This document shows positions 28,701-37,251 of a stretch of 64,000 bases of DNA, piece after piece. The position numbers and the translations under genes are program-made. The notes beneath the pieces were generated by a model. It made no database searches, was not told where the DNA came from, and worked only from the letters and a program-made list of their open reading frames with translations. Where the stretch lies: contig BPJP01000005.1 in assembly GCA_026004675.1 (NCBI GenBank), forward strand, positions 124,001 through 188,000. Direction: 5' to 3'. Each line of letters starts with the position of its first letter. The stretch's first letter is position 1. This stretch comes from Gemmatales bacterium. Its GTDB lineage: Bacteria; Planctomycetota; Planctomycetia; Gemmatales; Gemmataceae.

Positions 28701-31700
28701 GTACTCTTGCCTTTAAGGCGGATAAGCTTGGGGGGCAGATAGACGCCATTGGTCGGGCGGATGAACAGCAAGACGGCACCGTCTGCGCGGTTGGTATTGA
28801 TCATCAGCTTGACCTTTTCGCCCGGTTTGTATTCGCGTTTGTCGGTGATCAGTTCCAGATCATCGAAACGGAATTGCCGGCCGTCGAAGCCCTCGCCGCG
28901 GATGACGAAGATATAGCCCCCTTCGATGGTGTGACCTTTGGCGTCAGTCAGGCGATAGGAAAGCCGATATTGGCCAGCTTTCGAGGCGGCAATCTGCTGG
29001 TGAGCATTGCCTTCGACATTGGTATCGAGATTCCAGCTGCGGACTTCCTTTTCGACGGGCTGGTTATTTTCGTCGTAGGAAATGGCCAGCAGCTTGAGAA
29101 TGCCTTTTCCTTGCACGGGCTGATGATCAGGTGTTTGTGCAGAGAAGCTGGCCTTGATCGTATCGCCCACGCGATAATGGCCGCGGTCGAGCCAGGTGTA
29201 AACCTTGAACGGCTTGCGTGTGACGAGGACGTTTCCGGTACCGACGATGGTCCGCCTCGATTCGTCGACGACTTCGGCGGTGATGGTGTATTGGTGGTCG
29301 GTGTCGCCATGCAACTCTTTGGCGATCTGTGTATCGATTTCGACATCGACGCTGCCGTCGGGTCCGATCGGCACTTCATTTTCAAGGACGATTTCAGGTG
29401 GTACATGGTGATGGCCGATCCACCACGGAACAGGCCGGAAACAGCCGCACCATTCGGCGAAACGGGGATACCAGAAATAATCCTCGGCAAACCACCAGTA
29501 GCCGGGGCCGTAGAACCAGTCCCACCGGCCATAGGGATACCAGGTGTTGCGATGACTGGTCCGCATGACCTTGTATTTGACCGTGGCGCTGGTGACCGGT
29601 GCGCCGAAGTAGTAATTGGCGACGATCTTCGCCGATATCTTTTCGCCGAGTTTCACCGGCTCCTTTGGAGCTTCGACTTTGACTTCAAATTCCGGTTTCT
29701 TGTACTCCTCGACGCGGAAGGAACCGCCGCCGCGGTTGGGAATATAGAGCCGATAGACGCCCAGTGTGGCATCTGAGGGAAGGGTGAATTCGCCGGCGAT
29801 GCCGCCATAGGCATCGGTGGTGAAGTTCTTGGCAAAAACTTTTTCCCCTTTCGGATTGCGGATTTCAACGGGGAAATTCATGTTGGCAAAGCGCGATTGG
29901 TCGGGTTGGTCGTATTTGGCATGGCGAATCCAGAACTTGAACTGGACCGTCTGCCTGGGGCGGTACACCGGTCGGTCGGTGATGGTAAAGACTTTCGTTT
30001 GGTTGTATTCGGGGTCGTATTGTCGGCCGAACCAGACGCCCTGGAACCCCAAATAGGCGAACCGCTCAGCGCCTTGTCGATCTTTCTTCGAAGTGATGAG
30101 CCATTGAAAGTTGTTGGACATCTTGCCGTTGCCGACACGGACGAGACCGTTGGCATCGGTTGTTTCGGTAAACTCATCAGTTGTGACTTTGTAAGTCCGC
30201 GTGTTGGGAATTTGGTCCAGGCGATAGCCGAAGAACTCGAGTTTGGCATTGGGGATGGGCAGGCCAGTGACGGCGTCGGCGAGGTAGTAAAGGTTTTCGC
30301 CGTCGAGCTGTTTTTGGGCGATGACGGTGTTGCTGACCCAAATGACGATGCGGCTGGTATTGCCATTGGCCATCTTGGCTGTGAGCAGGTAGGCGCCTGG
30401 CTGCCGTAATGGCGTTTCGACCGTAATGCGTTTGTCGTAGTGTTTGGGCCGGGGCTTCAGTTTTCTGGTCCAGGTGGCGACTTTGTTGCCCAGGTAGCGG
30501 TTTTCGCCAAGTTGCACGAGCCGGTAGCCGATGTTGCCGATGTTGACCTTTTCCCAGCGTAGCCGCGGCGGATTGCTCTTGAGGTATTGCTTGACGTCTT
30601 CCAGCAGGAGCGGCACCTTGATCTCGTGCGCTTCGAAGGTGACGTGCTCGCCGTTGCGGAAGCGGAAGTCGACGACGACCGGTTTGCCGGCCGGCTGCGA
30701 GGCCATGTACTCGAATCGGCCCCAGTTGCCGACGATCTGATCGAGGCGCTTTTGCCGATACGAATCCGCTCCAGGGCCGTATTCTTCGATGGCTTTTTTC
30801 CAGACGGCGGCGGCTTTGTCATATTGCCGGCGGTTTTCGTAAATGCTTGCCAGCTGATCGCGAGCCTGTTCGCCGTAGCTGCTCTTGCCTCGGTTCGCGA
30901 TGCGCTCGTAAATCTTGATGAAGTTGAATTCATCGGGAAGCTCGAACCGTTTGATTCCGTTGGCTAAACGGGCAATGGTCTCGGTGTCTTTCAGAGTGTG
31001 CAGAGCGTAAGTGCCCGATTCGTTTTTTTTGTCGTCGTCTTCGTCCGACCAGCCACCTCGAAAGGCATACCAGGCCATGGTTTGCACGCCGAACTGGTTG
31101 CGGAGGAATTCTGCGAACATCGTGTCGACTTCGTTGGCGCGTTTGGGATCGTGTTCCACGACTTGGGTCAACAGCCAGCGCCATCGTTCACCGTCGCTCT
31201 TGGCGTCGTCGAAGCTCTTGGGCAGATGATGGAAGACGGGCTTGCCGTCGGCATCGACCGGCGCACCTTGTGCCCCGCCCCCCCAATATTCGTTGTAATC
31301 AGGAAGTTCTTGCAAATTGGTGAGGTACTGGAGTCGCCAGGGGGCATGGTAGCCGGCGCCGTAAAGGAGGACGTGAGCATAACTCAGGTAGAAGTTGGCG
31401 ATTTCGCGGCTGTCGTCCTGATCGGAAATGAGCTTTCGTGCCTGATCCATCAATTGCAAAGCGCGCACGCGATCACGCAACATCGTGTTGACGTAGCGTC
31501 CCCCTCCCCGGTGGTGGCCACGACTGAATTTGCCGGCAATAATGTAGCCAAAATGGTGCGGATCGTTTGCGTAGCTTTCGCCGACGGCTCGCAAAAGACG
31601 CCAGTTCTTGGCGTGCACCGTGACGGCGGCTTCGCGGAAATCGTCTACTTCATCGACCCGCCCCAATTGGCGCAGGCATTGGACCGCCGTGTTGAAATCG

Positions 31701-31912
31701 TTTACGACCTTCGACGGATCGTTCTTCGGATTCAGGACGAACTGGCGCAGACCTTGATAGGCCTCTTTGTAGTTGCCGTCCCCGTACAGTTTCATCAACT
31801 CCGCTCGCCGCGAATCCGTCGGTGCCTCGTCGGCGGCGGAAAGCCAATACGTTGCTGCCGATGCTGTCAATAACAGTACCAGCAAAATGCCAACCAACCG
31901 TTTCTTCACCAT
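25781..31912 (-). CDS. Alpha-2-macroglobulin family protein with thioester
   Basis: A 2043-residue exported protein of the bacterial alpha-2-macroglobulin family, thought to trap foreign proteases in the periplasm. The ATG at 31912 begins a signal sequence (LVGILLVLLLTASAATYWLS). The first 400 residues are helical and TPR-like. A series of beta-sandwich MG domains follows, including FTITDRPVYRPRQTVQFKFW (the conserved TDRPVYRPGQ-type motif) and an aromatic-rich insert near residues 785-840. The bait/A2M region (DTAFWSANLTTDQNGITEVTF) and the thioester YPYGCTEQTLNRFLP (Cys near residue 1506) are intact. The alpha-6 toroid and receptor-like domain complete it. No pbpC neighbour, unlike the E. 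coli type. Confidence 0.9.
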   Translation of the reverse strand: MVKKRLVGILLVLLLTASAATYWLSAADEAPTDSRRAELMKLYGDGNYKEAYQGLRQFVLNPKNDPSKVVNDFNTAVQCLRQLGRVDEVDDFREAAVTVHAKNWRLLRAVGESYANDPHHFGYIIAGKFSRGHHRGGGRYVNTMLRDRVRALQLMDQARKLISDQDDSREIANFYLSYAHVLLYGAGYHAPWRLQYLTNLQELPDYNEYWGGGAQGAPVDADGKPVFHHLPKSFDDAKSDGERWRWLLTQVVEHDPKRANEVDTMFAEFLRNQFGVQTMAWYAFRGGWSDEDDDKKNESGTYALHTLKDTETIARLANGIKRFELPDEFNFIKIYERIANRGKSSYGEQARDQLASIYENRRQYDKAAAVWKKAIEEYGPGADSYRQKRLDQIVGNWGRFEYMASQPAGKPVVVDFRFRNGEHVTFEAHEIKVPLLLEDVKQYLKSNPPRLRWEKVNIGNIGYRLVQLGENRYLGNKVATWTRKLKPRPKHYDKRITVETPLRQPGAYLLTAKMANGNTSRIVIWVSNTVIAQKQLDGENLYYLADAVTGLPIPNAKLEFFGYRLDQIPNTRTYKVTTDEFTETTDANGLVRVGNGKMSNNFQWLITSKKDRQGAERFAYLGFQGVWFGRQYDPEYNQTKVFTITDRPVYRPRQTVQFKFWIRHAKYDQPDQSRFANMNFPVEIRNPKGEKVFAKNFTTDAYGGIAGEFTLPSDATLGVYRLYIPNRGGGSFRVEEYKKPEFEVKVEAPKEPVKLGEKISAKIVANYYFGAPVTSATVKYKVMRTSHRNTWYPYGRWDWFYGPGYWWFAEDYFWYPRFAEWCGCFRPVPWWIGHHHVPPEIVLENEVPIGPDGSVDVEIDTQIAKELHGDTDHQYTITAEVVDESRRTIVGTGNVLVTRKPFKVYTWLDRGHYRVGDTIKASFSAQTPDHQPVQGKGILKLLAISYDENNQPVEKEVRSWNLDTNVEGNAHQQIAASKAGQYRLSYRLTDAKGHTIEGGYIFVIRGEGFDGRQFRFDDLELITDKREYKPGEKVKLMINTNRADGAVLLFIRPTNGVYLPPKLIRLKGKSTEEEIAVVQRDMPNFFIEAMTIADAKVHTETREVVVPPEKRILNVDVVPSLKEYKPGQQATVKVKLTDAAGNPFVGSVVLSVYDKSVEYISGGSNVPEIKAFFWKWRRHHYSRTYSSLNRGSGNLVRPNETPMQNLGVFGEQVADELEFDQKENRNRAARDDAPLNDAAAQGFGKAGNAPPPAAPMAAKRGILKEVQEQQAGGQDQPPGIEPVVRKNFADTAFWSANLTTDQNGITEVTFKMPENLTGWKVKAWAMGHGTKVGHGEAEVVTKKNLLVRLQAPRFFVQKDEVVLSANVHNYLKSDKEVTVSLEVNDGVLFPLDKRVHRVTIPANGEKRIDWRVRVENEGEALVRMKAISDEESDAMEMRFPAYVHGILKMDSYSGVIRPDNDSAVVVYTVPEERRINQSRLEVRYSPTLAGAMVDALPYLVDYPYGCTEQTLNRFLPTVITLRILQRMNLDLKEIENKRTNLNAQEIGEDKERAKGWKRYERNPVFNEEEVRRMAQAGVNRLASMQVSDGGWGWFSGWGERSYPHTTAVVVHGLQVAVANDITLPPNMLERGIQWLRNYQNEQVRRIKNAPNKIQPWKEHADNLDAFVYMVLVDAHIDNAEMRDFLYRDRTKLAVYAKAMFGLALHKMQQKDKLAMILRNIEQYVVEDDENQTAYLRLPADNYWWYWYGSEIEANGYYLKLLAKTNPKDRKASRLVKYLLNNRKHATYWNSTRDTAVCIEAMADYIVASGEDKPDMTVEVWLDGKKQKEVKIDSKNLFTFENKFVLIGDAVESGKHKLEIKRKGKGPVYFNAYVTNFTLEDFITKAGLEVKVNRKYYKLTRVDKKIKVTGSRGQALDQKIEKYERTELKNWAELKSGDLVEVELEIDSKNDYEYLIFEDPKAAGFEPMLVRSGYNANDLGAYMELRDDRVCFFVRQLARGKHSVSYRLRAEIPGKFSALPTRGYAMYAPELKGNSDEIKLIIED

Positions 31913-32099
31913 AACTCGAATCCTCGCGAGAAGGGGCTGACGGATGTCCGCAACCATTTCGACGTAATGATCTGCAAAAGCAAACAGGCGAAGGGGGCGC
32001 AATCCCTTCACCTGTTAAGACGAGAAGGACTGCCGTTTGGCGCGCGCTTCTGAAAAAAATTTCTGTGCGGTCGGCGTGGTAGTGGTCGACTTGCTATGG

Positions 32100-33446
32100 C
32101 TAGCGTGTTCTTCTTGGCGGCGACGCGACCGGTGGGATTTCTCCTCGAATCAGTTTACCCCCCTGTCCGGTCAGCCAGAGGTAATGATCCGTCGGCAAGC
32201 CCTCAAAGGTGACAAACTTGCTCTTGCCTGTGGGCGGGTCGTTAGTGCATTTGAAAATGGCCGTCCCTTCGTCCATTTCGTCGAACATGGCCACGTATAC
32301 CATACGAGCGCCGACCTTTTTCGCCTCGACGAATTGCTTCCACAGGAAACGCCCCTTCAGACGAGGGATTTCACCGCTTGGACGGTCCGGATGCATGTTG
32401 TGCCAGCTGAATCCAGGAAAGACGACGGGCAAATAATCGATTCCGCCATGGCGACACCAGCTTGCGTCCTTTCTCCAGCGGTCCTGAGCAAATCGTTCGA
32501 CCCCGTCGAGAGAAGTGTAACGACCTACCGACCACGGACTGAGGATATCAGCTTGCCGAATCAGCCGGTGCAATCGCTTGTCATTGACAGCGTCTCGATC
32601 CAAGGTCCGCCAATAGGCTGGCACCCCGAGCATCACCGTGCATTGGCCATAGGTTTTGTCATCTTTGAAAAAGTCGATCAAACGTTCGCAGTCCGTCAAG
32701 GAGTAAAGTCGGCCGTCGTTGAAACCGACTCCCCAGATCGCCACTACCGGCCTGCCTTTGTGATGCAGATAGGCACGATCCTGCCGGTCTTTCCCGATCT
32801 TCATTCGGTCGACCAGGAGTTTCCAGTCTTTGATCACCTGGTCCAACCCGTCCCGGCCAACACCGGTCAGATCGTACATGACCGCATAGGTTCTGCCATA
32901 TCGGTTCGCCCCCTCTCGGCAATGTTGAAGCACGACGTTGCAATGGTGCAAGTCTTGCGGGCGAATGGTCTGAACCACGAATCTCTGGACGAAAACGCCA
33001 TCGATACCGTATTCCCTCATCCACTCGAAATGCCGCAGCACGGTCTTGCGCTGATGCGAACTAAAAACGCAAGCGACCCTGCCATCTTTGTGACGAAAAG
33101 GCGTCGGATATCTTTCCTCTTCGTCCAAATCGCTGACGTCCGGCCACAGGTCGATCGAACAACGGCCAGGTCTGAATTCTCGTTTCCATTCGTAATGAAA
33201 CCAGCCTTTTTGGGAACCGTCGCCTTTGGCTGTAAACCAGCCTTGATAGCCCGCCATCACTTTCCCTGTCAGGGTCGTGCGGACGACTCCCTGGACACTC
33301 GGTCCCTGATAAGGCTGCAATTCAGCGAGAACCTGTCGTCTGATCGATTCTTCTTCCTGACCAAAGGCTGGGGAGAGACACGTGAGAACCAATGCCGCCT
33401 TGGCAAGCGGCAACCAGGCGAGGCGGGCATGGTGAAGGAAAACCAT
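32100..33446 (-). CDS. Secreted GH71/GH99-like glycoside hydrolase
   Basis: A 448-residue exported protein (signal KAALVLTCLSPAFG) of the glycoside hydrolase 71/99-like group. Family text is seen as KVMAGYQGWFTAKGDGSQKG, SIDLWPDVSDLDEEERYPTP, FRHKDGRVACVFSSHQRKTV, REYGIDGVFVQRF, KGRPVVAIWGVGFND and GARMVYVAMFDEMDEGTAIF. The last carries acidic residues at the expected catalytic end. GH99 members cleave alpha-mannosides, GH71 alpha-1,3-glucans; which applies here is not visible. It is upstream of and co-oriented with the macroglobulin gene. Confidence 0.82.
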   Translation of the reverse strand: MVFLHHARLAWLPLAKAALVLTCLSPAFGQEEESIRRQVLAELQPYQGPSVQGVVRTTLTGKVMAGYQGWFTAKGDGSQKGWFHYEWKREFRPGRCSIDLWPDVSDLDEEERYPTPFRHKDGRVACVFSSHQRKTVLRHFEWMREYGIDGVFVQRFVVQTIRPQDLHHCNVVLQHCREGANRYGRTYAVMYDLTGVGRDGLDQVIKDWKLLVDRMKIGKDRQDRAYLHHKGRPVVAIWGVGFNDGRLYSLTDCERLIDFFKDDKTYGQCTVMLGVPAYWRTLDRDAVNDKRLHRLIRQADILSPWSVGRYTSLDGVERFAQDRWRKDASWCRHGGIDYLPVVFPGFSWHNMHPDRPSGEIPRLKGRFLWKQFVEAKKVGARMVYVAMFDEMDEGTAIFKCTNDPPTGKSKFVTFEGLPTDHYLWLTGQGGKLIRGEIPPVASPPRRTR

Positions 33447-33500
33447 CTCGTCGAACCCAATAGAACGAATTGAATCTTGACGCTCCCTGGCCAGACGGCT

Positions 33501-33929
33501 TCATCCTTGCAAACGGTTGAATGCGTAAAGGGCCAGGCCGAGCACCAGCACCACCAGGCTTCCCATGATCATCGTTCGCAACAGCGAATACATTTTTTCC
33601 AGCTTGCCGAGCGCGTTCATCAAGTGCCAGATGTCGCGGTTGTCCGACTCGACAATTCGGCGAAACGACCGGGCGGCACCCGACGTCCAGAATCCCATCG
33701 ACAGGCAGATCAGCATGGCCGCCGCCAGGCCGACGACCGGCCCGTAGTTGGTTTGCGTTTCAAAGGCCTGCACGAGGAGCAAGCCGAAAAAGACCAAGAA
33801 GACAAGCCCGGCGACCTTCATCAAGGTGGCCACCACTTCCATGGCCGCCGCCAGGTTGTTGATCGTCTGGTTCTGCTCGGCGGTAAACTCGTATTGCTGC
33901 GATTTGAAGTCGGCGGGTGAATCGCTCAT
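33501..33929 (-). CDS. Small membrane protein of unknown function
   Basis: A 142-residue protein with a hydrophilic N-terminus, then three or four hydrophobic helices (VAGLVFLVFFGLLLVQAF, YGPVVGLAAAMLICLSMGF and IMGSLVVLVLGLALYAF). The ATG at 33929 is preceded by GCGGAGG. A loop between helices carries RSFRRIVESDNRDIWHLMNA, which may face the cytoplasm. The gene lies 54 bases upstream of the glycoside hydrolase on the same strand, so they may be cotranscribed. No family was recognised. Confidence 0.7.
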   Translation of the reverse strand: MSDSPADFKSQQYEFTAEQNQTINNLAAAMEVVATLMKVAGLVFLVFFGLLLVQAFETQTNYGPVVGLAAAMLICLSMGFWTSGAARSFRRIVESDNRDIWHLMNALGKLEKMYSLLRTMIMGSLVVLVLGLALYAFNRLQG

Positions 33930-34349
33930 GATGTGCCTCCGCGGGCGAGTTGCTGTGACGTCCACAGACCGGCGTGCAGGCATTGTATTCATCAGGCGGG
34001 CACAACCGCCACACTCATGTATAGAGAGTTTTGCTTACGGAAAATCGCACAGGCGCCGCATTGCGATTTAAGGGCGAATGGCTGTCCTCTCTGCCTGCGT
34101 TTTGGTCCTATCGTCACGTGGACAGCTTGACAATCGCTTCGTTCTGTGCCAAAGCAAAAGAGAAGGCGCCCATCATCTGGTGTGTGTTTTGCTCCAGGCG
34201 TCCGGGAGATCGTCGTTCGACGCAGATCACGGCAAGGAAGAAAACGACGAGCTGCGGTCACCGAAACCCGCCGGTGAAAAGAGTGGCATTTTTTTCGGGC
34301 ATCGAGGAACACCGAGCGGTAAACTGAGAAGGGTTGGGGAAACAAAAAC
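33930..34349. other. Intergenic region, nothing recognised
   Basis: About 420 bases separate the leftward small membrane protein from the rightward PP2C gene. Short open frames are present on both strands, but none has a good ribosome binding site together with credible composition. The region should hold the two divergent promoters. Confidence 0.4.
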
Positions 34350-35639
34350 GTGGTCGACAAGGAACAAATCGAGCACGCCAGCCTGACAGACGTCGGGGTG
34401 AAGCGAGGCCACAACCAGGACAACCTTGCCGTCATGCCGGCTGCGACGCAGGAGCAGTGGCAAGCACACGGGCACGTTTTTCTGGTGGCGGATGGCATGG
34501 GTGCGCATGCCGTCGGCGAATTGGCAAGCGAGCTAGCCGCCAACATCATCCCCTTGACCTATCAAAAATATTCATCCGAAGGCACCTATTCTGCAATTGA
34601 GCGAGCGTTTCTGGAAGCCAATGCCAGTATCCATGACCGCGGATTGCAAAACCGCGACTTCAAAGGAATGGGAACCACCAGTTCCGCGCTGATCCTGCGC
34701 CCGGAAGGCGCTTGGGTTGGCCACGTCGGTGATAGTCGGGTCTACCGTATTCGCGACGGCTTCATCGAGCAGCTCAGTTATGACCACAGCCTGGTGTGGG
34801 AACTGGCTCGCCGCCAGGGAATCAGTCCGGACGTCATGCAGGGAGTGCCTTCCAATGTCATCGTTCGTTCGCTCGGTCCCGATTCGAAAGTAGAACCCGA
34901 TATCAGCGGTCCACACCCCATCCGCGCTGGCGACGTTTACGTCTTGTGCAGCGATGGGTTGAGCGGGCCAGTGGCGGATCACGAAATCGGCGCTGTTGCC
35001 AGTTCGTTGCCCCCGAAAGAAGCCTGTCGATTTCTCGTCGACCTGGCGAATCTTCGCGGCGGCCCCGACAATATCACCGTCATTGTGGTCAAGGTGAAAT
35101 GCGATGCGGCCGCGGATCTCGATGACTTGACACCGCCGCAACCATGGTATCAGCGCTTCCCCTGGCCGTTGCTATCGTTGTTGCTTGGGTTCGTGTTTGC
35201 AGGGACCGCTGTGTTTTTGACAGCCAATAAGGCCAATGGCGGCATCGCGTGTTTCATATTAGCCTTGATTTGCATTCTCGGCGGAATCGCCGGTCTGGTG
35301 ATCAACCTGATGTTGGAAAAGAAAAAGCCGCCACCAAAGCCTCGGAAGACCAGACTGAAAGGCTATAACAAGACGATTTGCAAGGTCGATCGCGAATTGC
35401 TCGACGAACTCTTGTATATTGAAGATGTGGTCGAGAGATTCATTCGCCAGGAAAAGTGGGAAACAGATTGGCACACGTTTGCCGAACACAGACAGCAGGC
35501 GGAAAGTTACCTGCAACAAGGCGATTTGGCCAGCGCTTATCGGGAATATTGTCTGGCGTTACTCCCTTTGACGAATACGTTGCAGGAACACCGTAAAAAA
35601 GGCGAATCCTTCCAGCCTCACTGGAACAAGAGCGGCTAA
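34350..35639 (+). CDS. PP2C-family protein phosphatase, membrane-anchored
   Basis: A 429-residue Ser/Thr phosphatase. It starts with GTG behind GAAGGGTTGGGGA. The PP2C core spans about residues 10-250: KRGHNQDNLAV, FLVADGMGAHAVGELASELA, GMGTTSSALIL, WVGHVGDSRVYRI, YVLCSDGLSGPV and GGPDNITVIVVKV hold the metal-binding Asp residues. Two hydrophobic helices (LLSLLLGFVFAGTAVFLTA and IACFILALICILGGIAGLV) follow, then a charged C-terminal helical part of about 100 residues. The phosphatase and the tail are thus both cytoplasmic. It would oppose Hanks-type kinases such as those at 6.9 and 50 kb. A small gene follows after 4 bases. Confidence 0.9.
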   Translation: MVDKEQIEHASLTDVGVKRGHNQDNLAVMPAATQEQWQAHGHVFLVADGMGAHAVGELASELAANIIPLTYQKYSSEGTYSAIERAFLEANASIHDRGLQNRDFKGMGTTSSALILRPEGAWVGHVGDSRVYRIRDGFIEQLSYDHSLVWELARRQGISPDVMQGVPSNVIVRSLGPDSKVEPDISGPHPIRAGDVYVLCSDGLSGPVADHEIGAVASSLPPKEACRFLVDLANLRGGPDNITVIVVKVKCDAAADLDDLTPPQPWYQRFPWPLLSLLLGFVFAGTAVFLTANKANGGIACFILALICILGGIAGLVINLMLEKKKPPPKPRKTRLKGYNKTICKVDRELLDELLYIEDVVERFIRQEKWETDWHTFAEHRQQAESYLQQGDLASAYREYCLALLPLTNTLQEHRKKGESFQPHWNKSG

Positions 35640-35643
35640 CAAG

Positions 35644-36114
35644 ATGTCGCAGATGACACCAATTCGACAAGTCGAGGGTAGCAAGGCCAGTGAGCGAGCC
35701 TTGGGTATCCTCATTCCACCAGGGCAACGGACCATCGTCTTGCTCCGTCCGCGGGCGTTGGAGTACGATTTGCTGCCCGTCAACCAGGACAACAGTCACG
35801 GCACTTTTTTTTGGGAAATTCCTCAGGGTCGTGCGTCCGCGATCGCAGACGAAATGGTTCAGGCGCTAACAGAACATCTGCAGGACGTGCGGATCGTCCC
35901 AATTGCCGATGGCGACGGATACCAGTTGCGAATGAGTCTTGGCCATTTCGTATTTGTCGTCTGTCCGCGCATTGCCGGCCAGCCCTACCGCCCGTTAGCA
36001 TTGCCGACGGTTGCGGAAGCTGAAAAAGTCAGCAATCGCATTCGTGACGCGCTCGTCCCGCCGTCAGGCGCCGACCTCGAGTGGTATTTGAATTCCCGAC
36101 ATTTCTCCCGTTAG
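35644..36114 (+). CDS. Conserved hypothetical protein following PP2C
   Basis: A 156-residue soluble protein without signal or helix. It reads as alternating strands and helices (ALGILIPPGQRTIVLLRPRA, EYDLLPVNQDNSHGTFFWEI, GYQLRMSLGHFVFVVCPRIA) and ends in a helical part. The start lies only 4 bases after the phosphatase stop, so it is almost certainly translated from the same mRNA. I do not recognise the family; the tight link suggests a partner or regulator of the phosphatase. Confidence 0.65.
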   Translation: MSQMTPIRQVEGSKASERALGILIPPGQRTIVLLRPRALEYDLLPVNQDNSHGTFFWEIPQGRASAIADEMVQALTEHLQDVRIVPIADGDGYQLRMSLGHFVFVVCPRIAGQPYRPLALPTVAEAEKVSNRIRDALVPPSGADLEWYLNSRHFSR

Positions 36115-36158
36115 GCGCGACTACTGTAGCATCCGACAGGTCCTGCCGTCGGCGAAGT

Positions 36159-37164
36159 CTAACGGCAAGTTCGGTAAAGGAAGCGAAGAACGTGATCCCT
36201 GTAGGTCTGACCTCCATGATCGAAGAGGTCGCGGTGGGCCACGCCGTCGATGATGTGGCAAGCGCTAGGTGACTGGCATTTTTGCTGAAGCATTTTCGTT
36301 TCGTCGGGAGTGGCGTAGGCGTCTTCACTGCCAGTCAAGAACAGCACGGAGGCGGGTGCGAGTCTGGCGACATAATTTGCGGGAACGAGCTGGTGGCGGC
36401 GAACATCGAGGGCGCCGCTCGGAAATCCAAATGATGCCACGGATAAAACGCTTTAGCCATGCCGGGTATTCTCTGCCGAGGCGGTGGTTGAAGGTGCGGG
36501 CGATGTCGTAGTAACAGCTTTCAAGAATAACTGCCTGACAGGAACGGACAGCATCGGCTGCATAGCAGAGAGCGGCGGCGCCCATCGAGACGCCCAGGGC
36601 CGAGACGGGTTGATCGGGCCAGAACCGGCGAATGTATCCCAGCACAGCACGGACGTCGCGTGCTTCGAAAAAGCCGAAACTGTTGACGTTGCCGCCGCTT
36701 TCACCGTGGGCGCGATGGTCGAAGGCGACACAGCGATAGCCAGCGGCGGTGAACATGCCGATTCTGCCGAGCATGTGTTCGCGGTTCTTGGCCATGCCAT
36801 GGAACAAAGCCACGGTACCGCGCGGCGTTTTTGGCTCGACGATCCAGCCTGCAAGCGGGACGCCATCGTCGGTTTTGATTTGCAAAGCTTTCCAAGGAAG
36901 GCGTAGGGAATCGGGTCGTTTTCGTGGACTGCGCAAGCGGGGCCGTGTAAGCCAGCGTGAAAAGGCATAACAGGCGGCCAGATAGCCGATTCCTCCAGTC
37001 AACAGTGCGGTCGCCAACTCTTGTTGCCAGGTGCCGAGAAAAGGTGTCGGGGCTTCATCGGCGACGTTATGTGTCCTGTCGGCAAGCCGCCCGCGCAGAA
37101 GATCGCGTGCTCGCCCTAGATCCAGTGCAGTCGCTTCGCTTTTTGTGGTCGTCGTTAGCGCCAT
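36159..37164 (-). CDS. Membrane-anchored alpha/beta hydrolase (frameshifted)
   Basis: An alpha/beta hydrolase with an N-terminal hydrophobic segment (LATALLTGGIGYLAACYAFS). The oxyanion strand GTVALFHGMAKNREHML, CVAFDHRAHGESGG and the nucleophile elbow LGVSMGAAALCYAA are in one frame. The acid and His region (ASVLFLTGSEDAYATPDET, DGVAHRDLFDHGG) is in another. The switch lies near a GGG at 36410-36412; removing one base joins IIWISERR to LDVRRHQLVPANY and gives 334 residues. The ATG at 37164 is used because the longer reading adds an unconserved leader. Substrate unknown. Confidence 0.78.
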
Positions 37165-37251
37165 TGGACCCTTGCCTTCCGTGTCTTGATGGCCGCGCGT
37201 TGTTCTTAGTCCAATCGGCAATTTGGTGCAAGAGCAGCCGTCGCTTTGTTC

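Noticed and set aside
28373..29776. Open frame of 467 codons on the plus strand
   Set aside because: Also antisense to the macroglobulin gene; no recognisable domain or ribosome site.
32037..33473. Open frame of 478 codons on the plus strand
   Set aside because: Antisense shadow of the GH71/99-like gene, whose motifs and signal peptide are clear.
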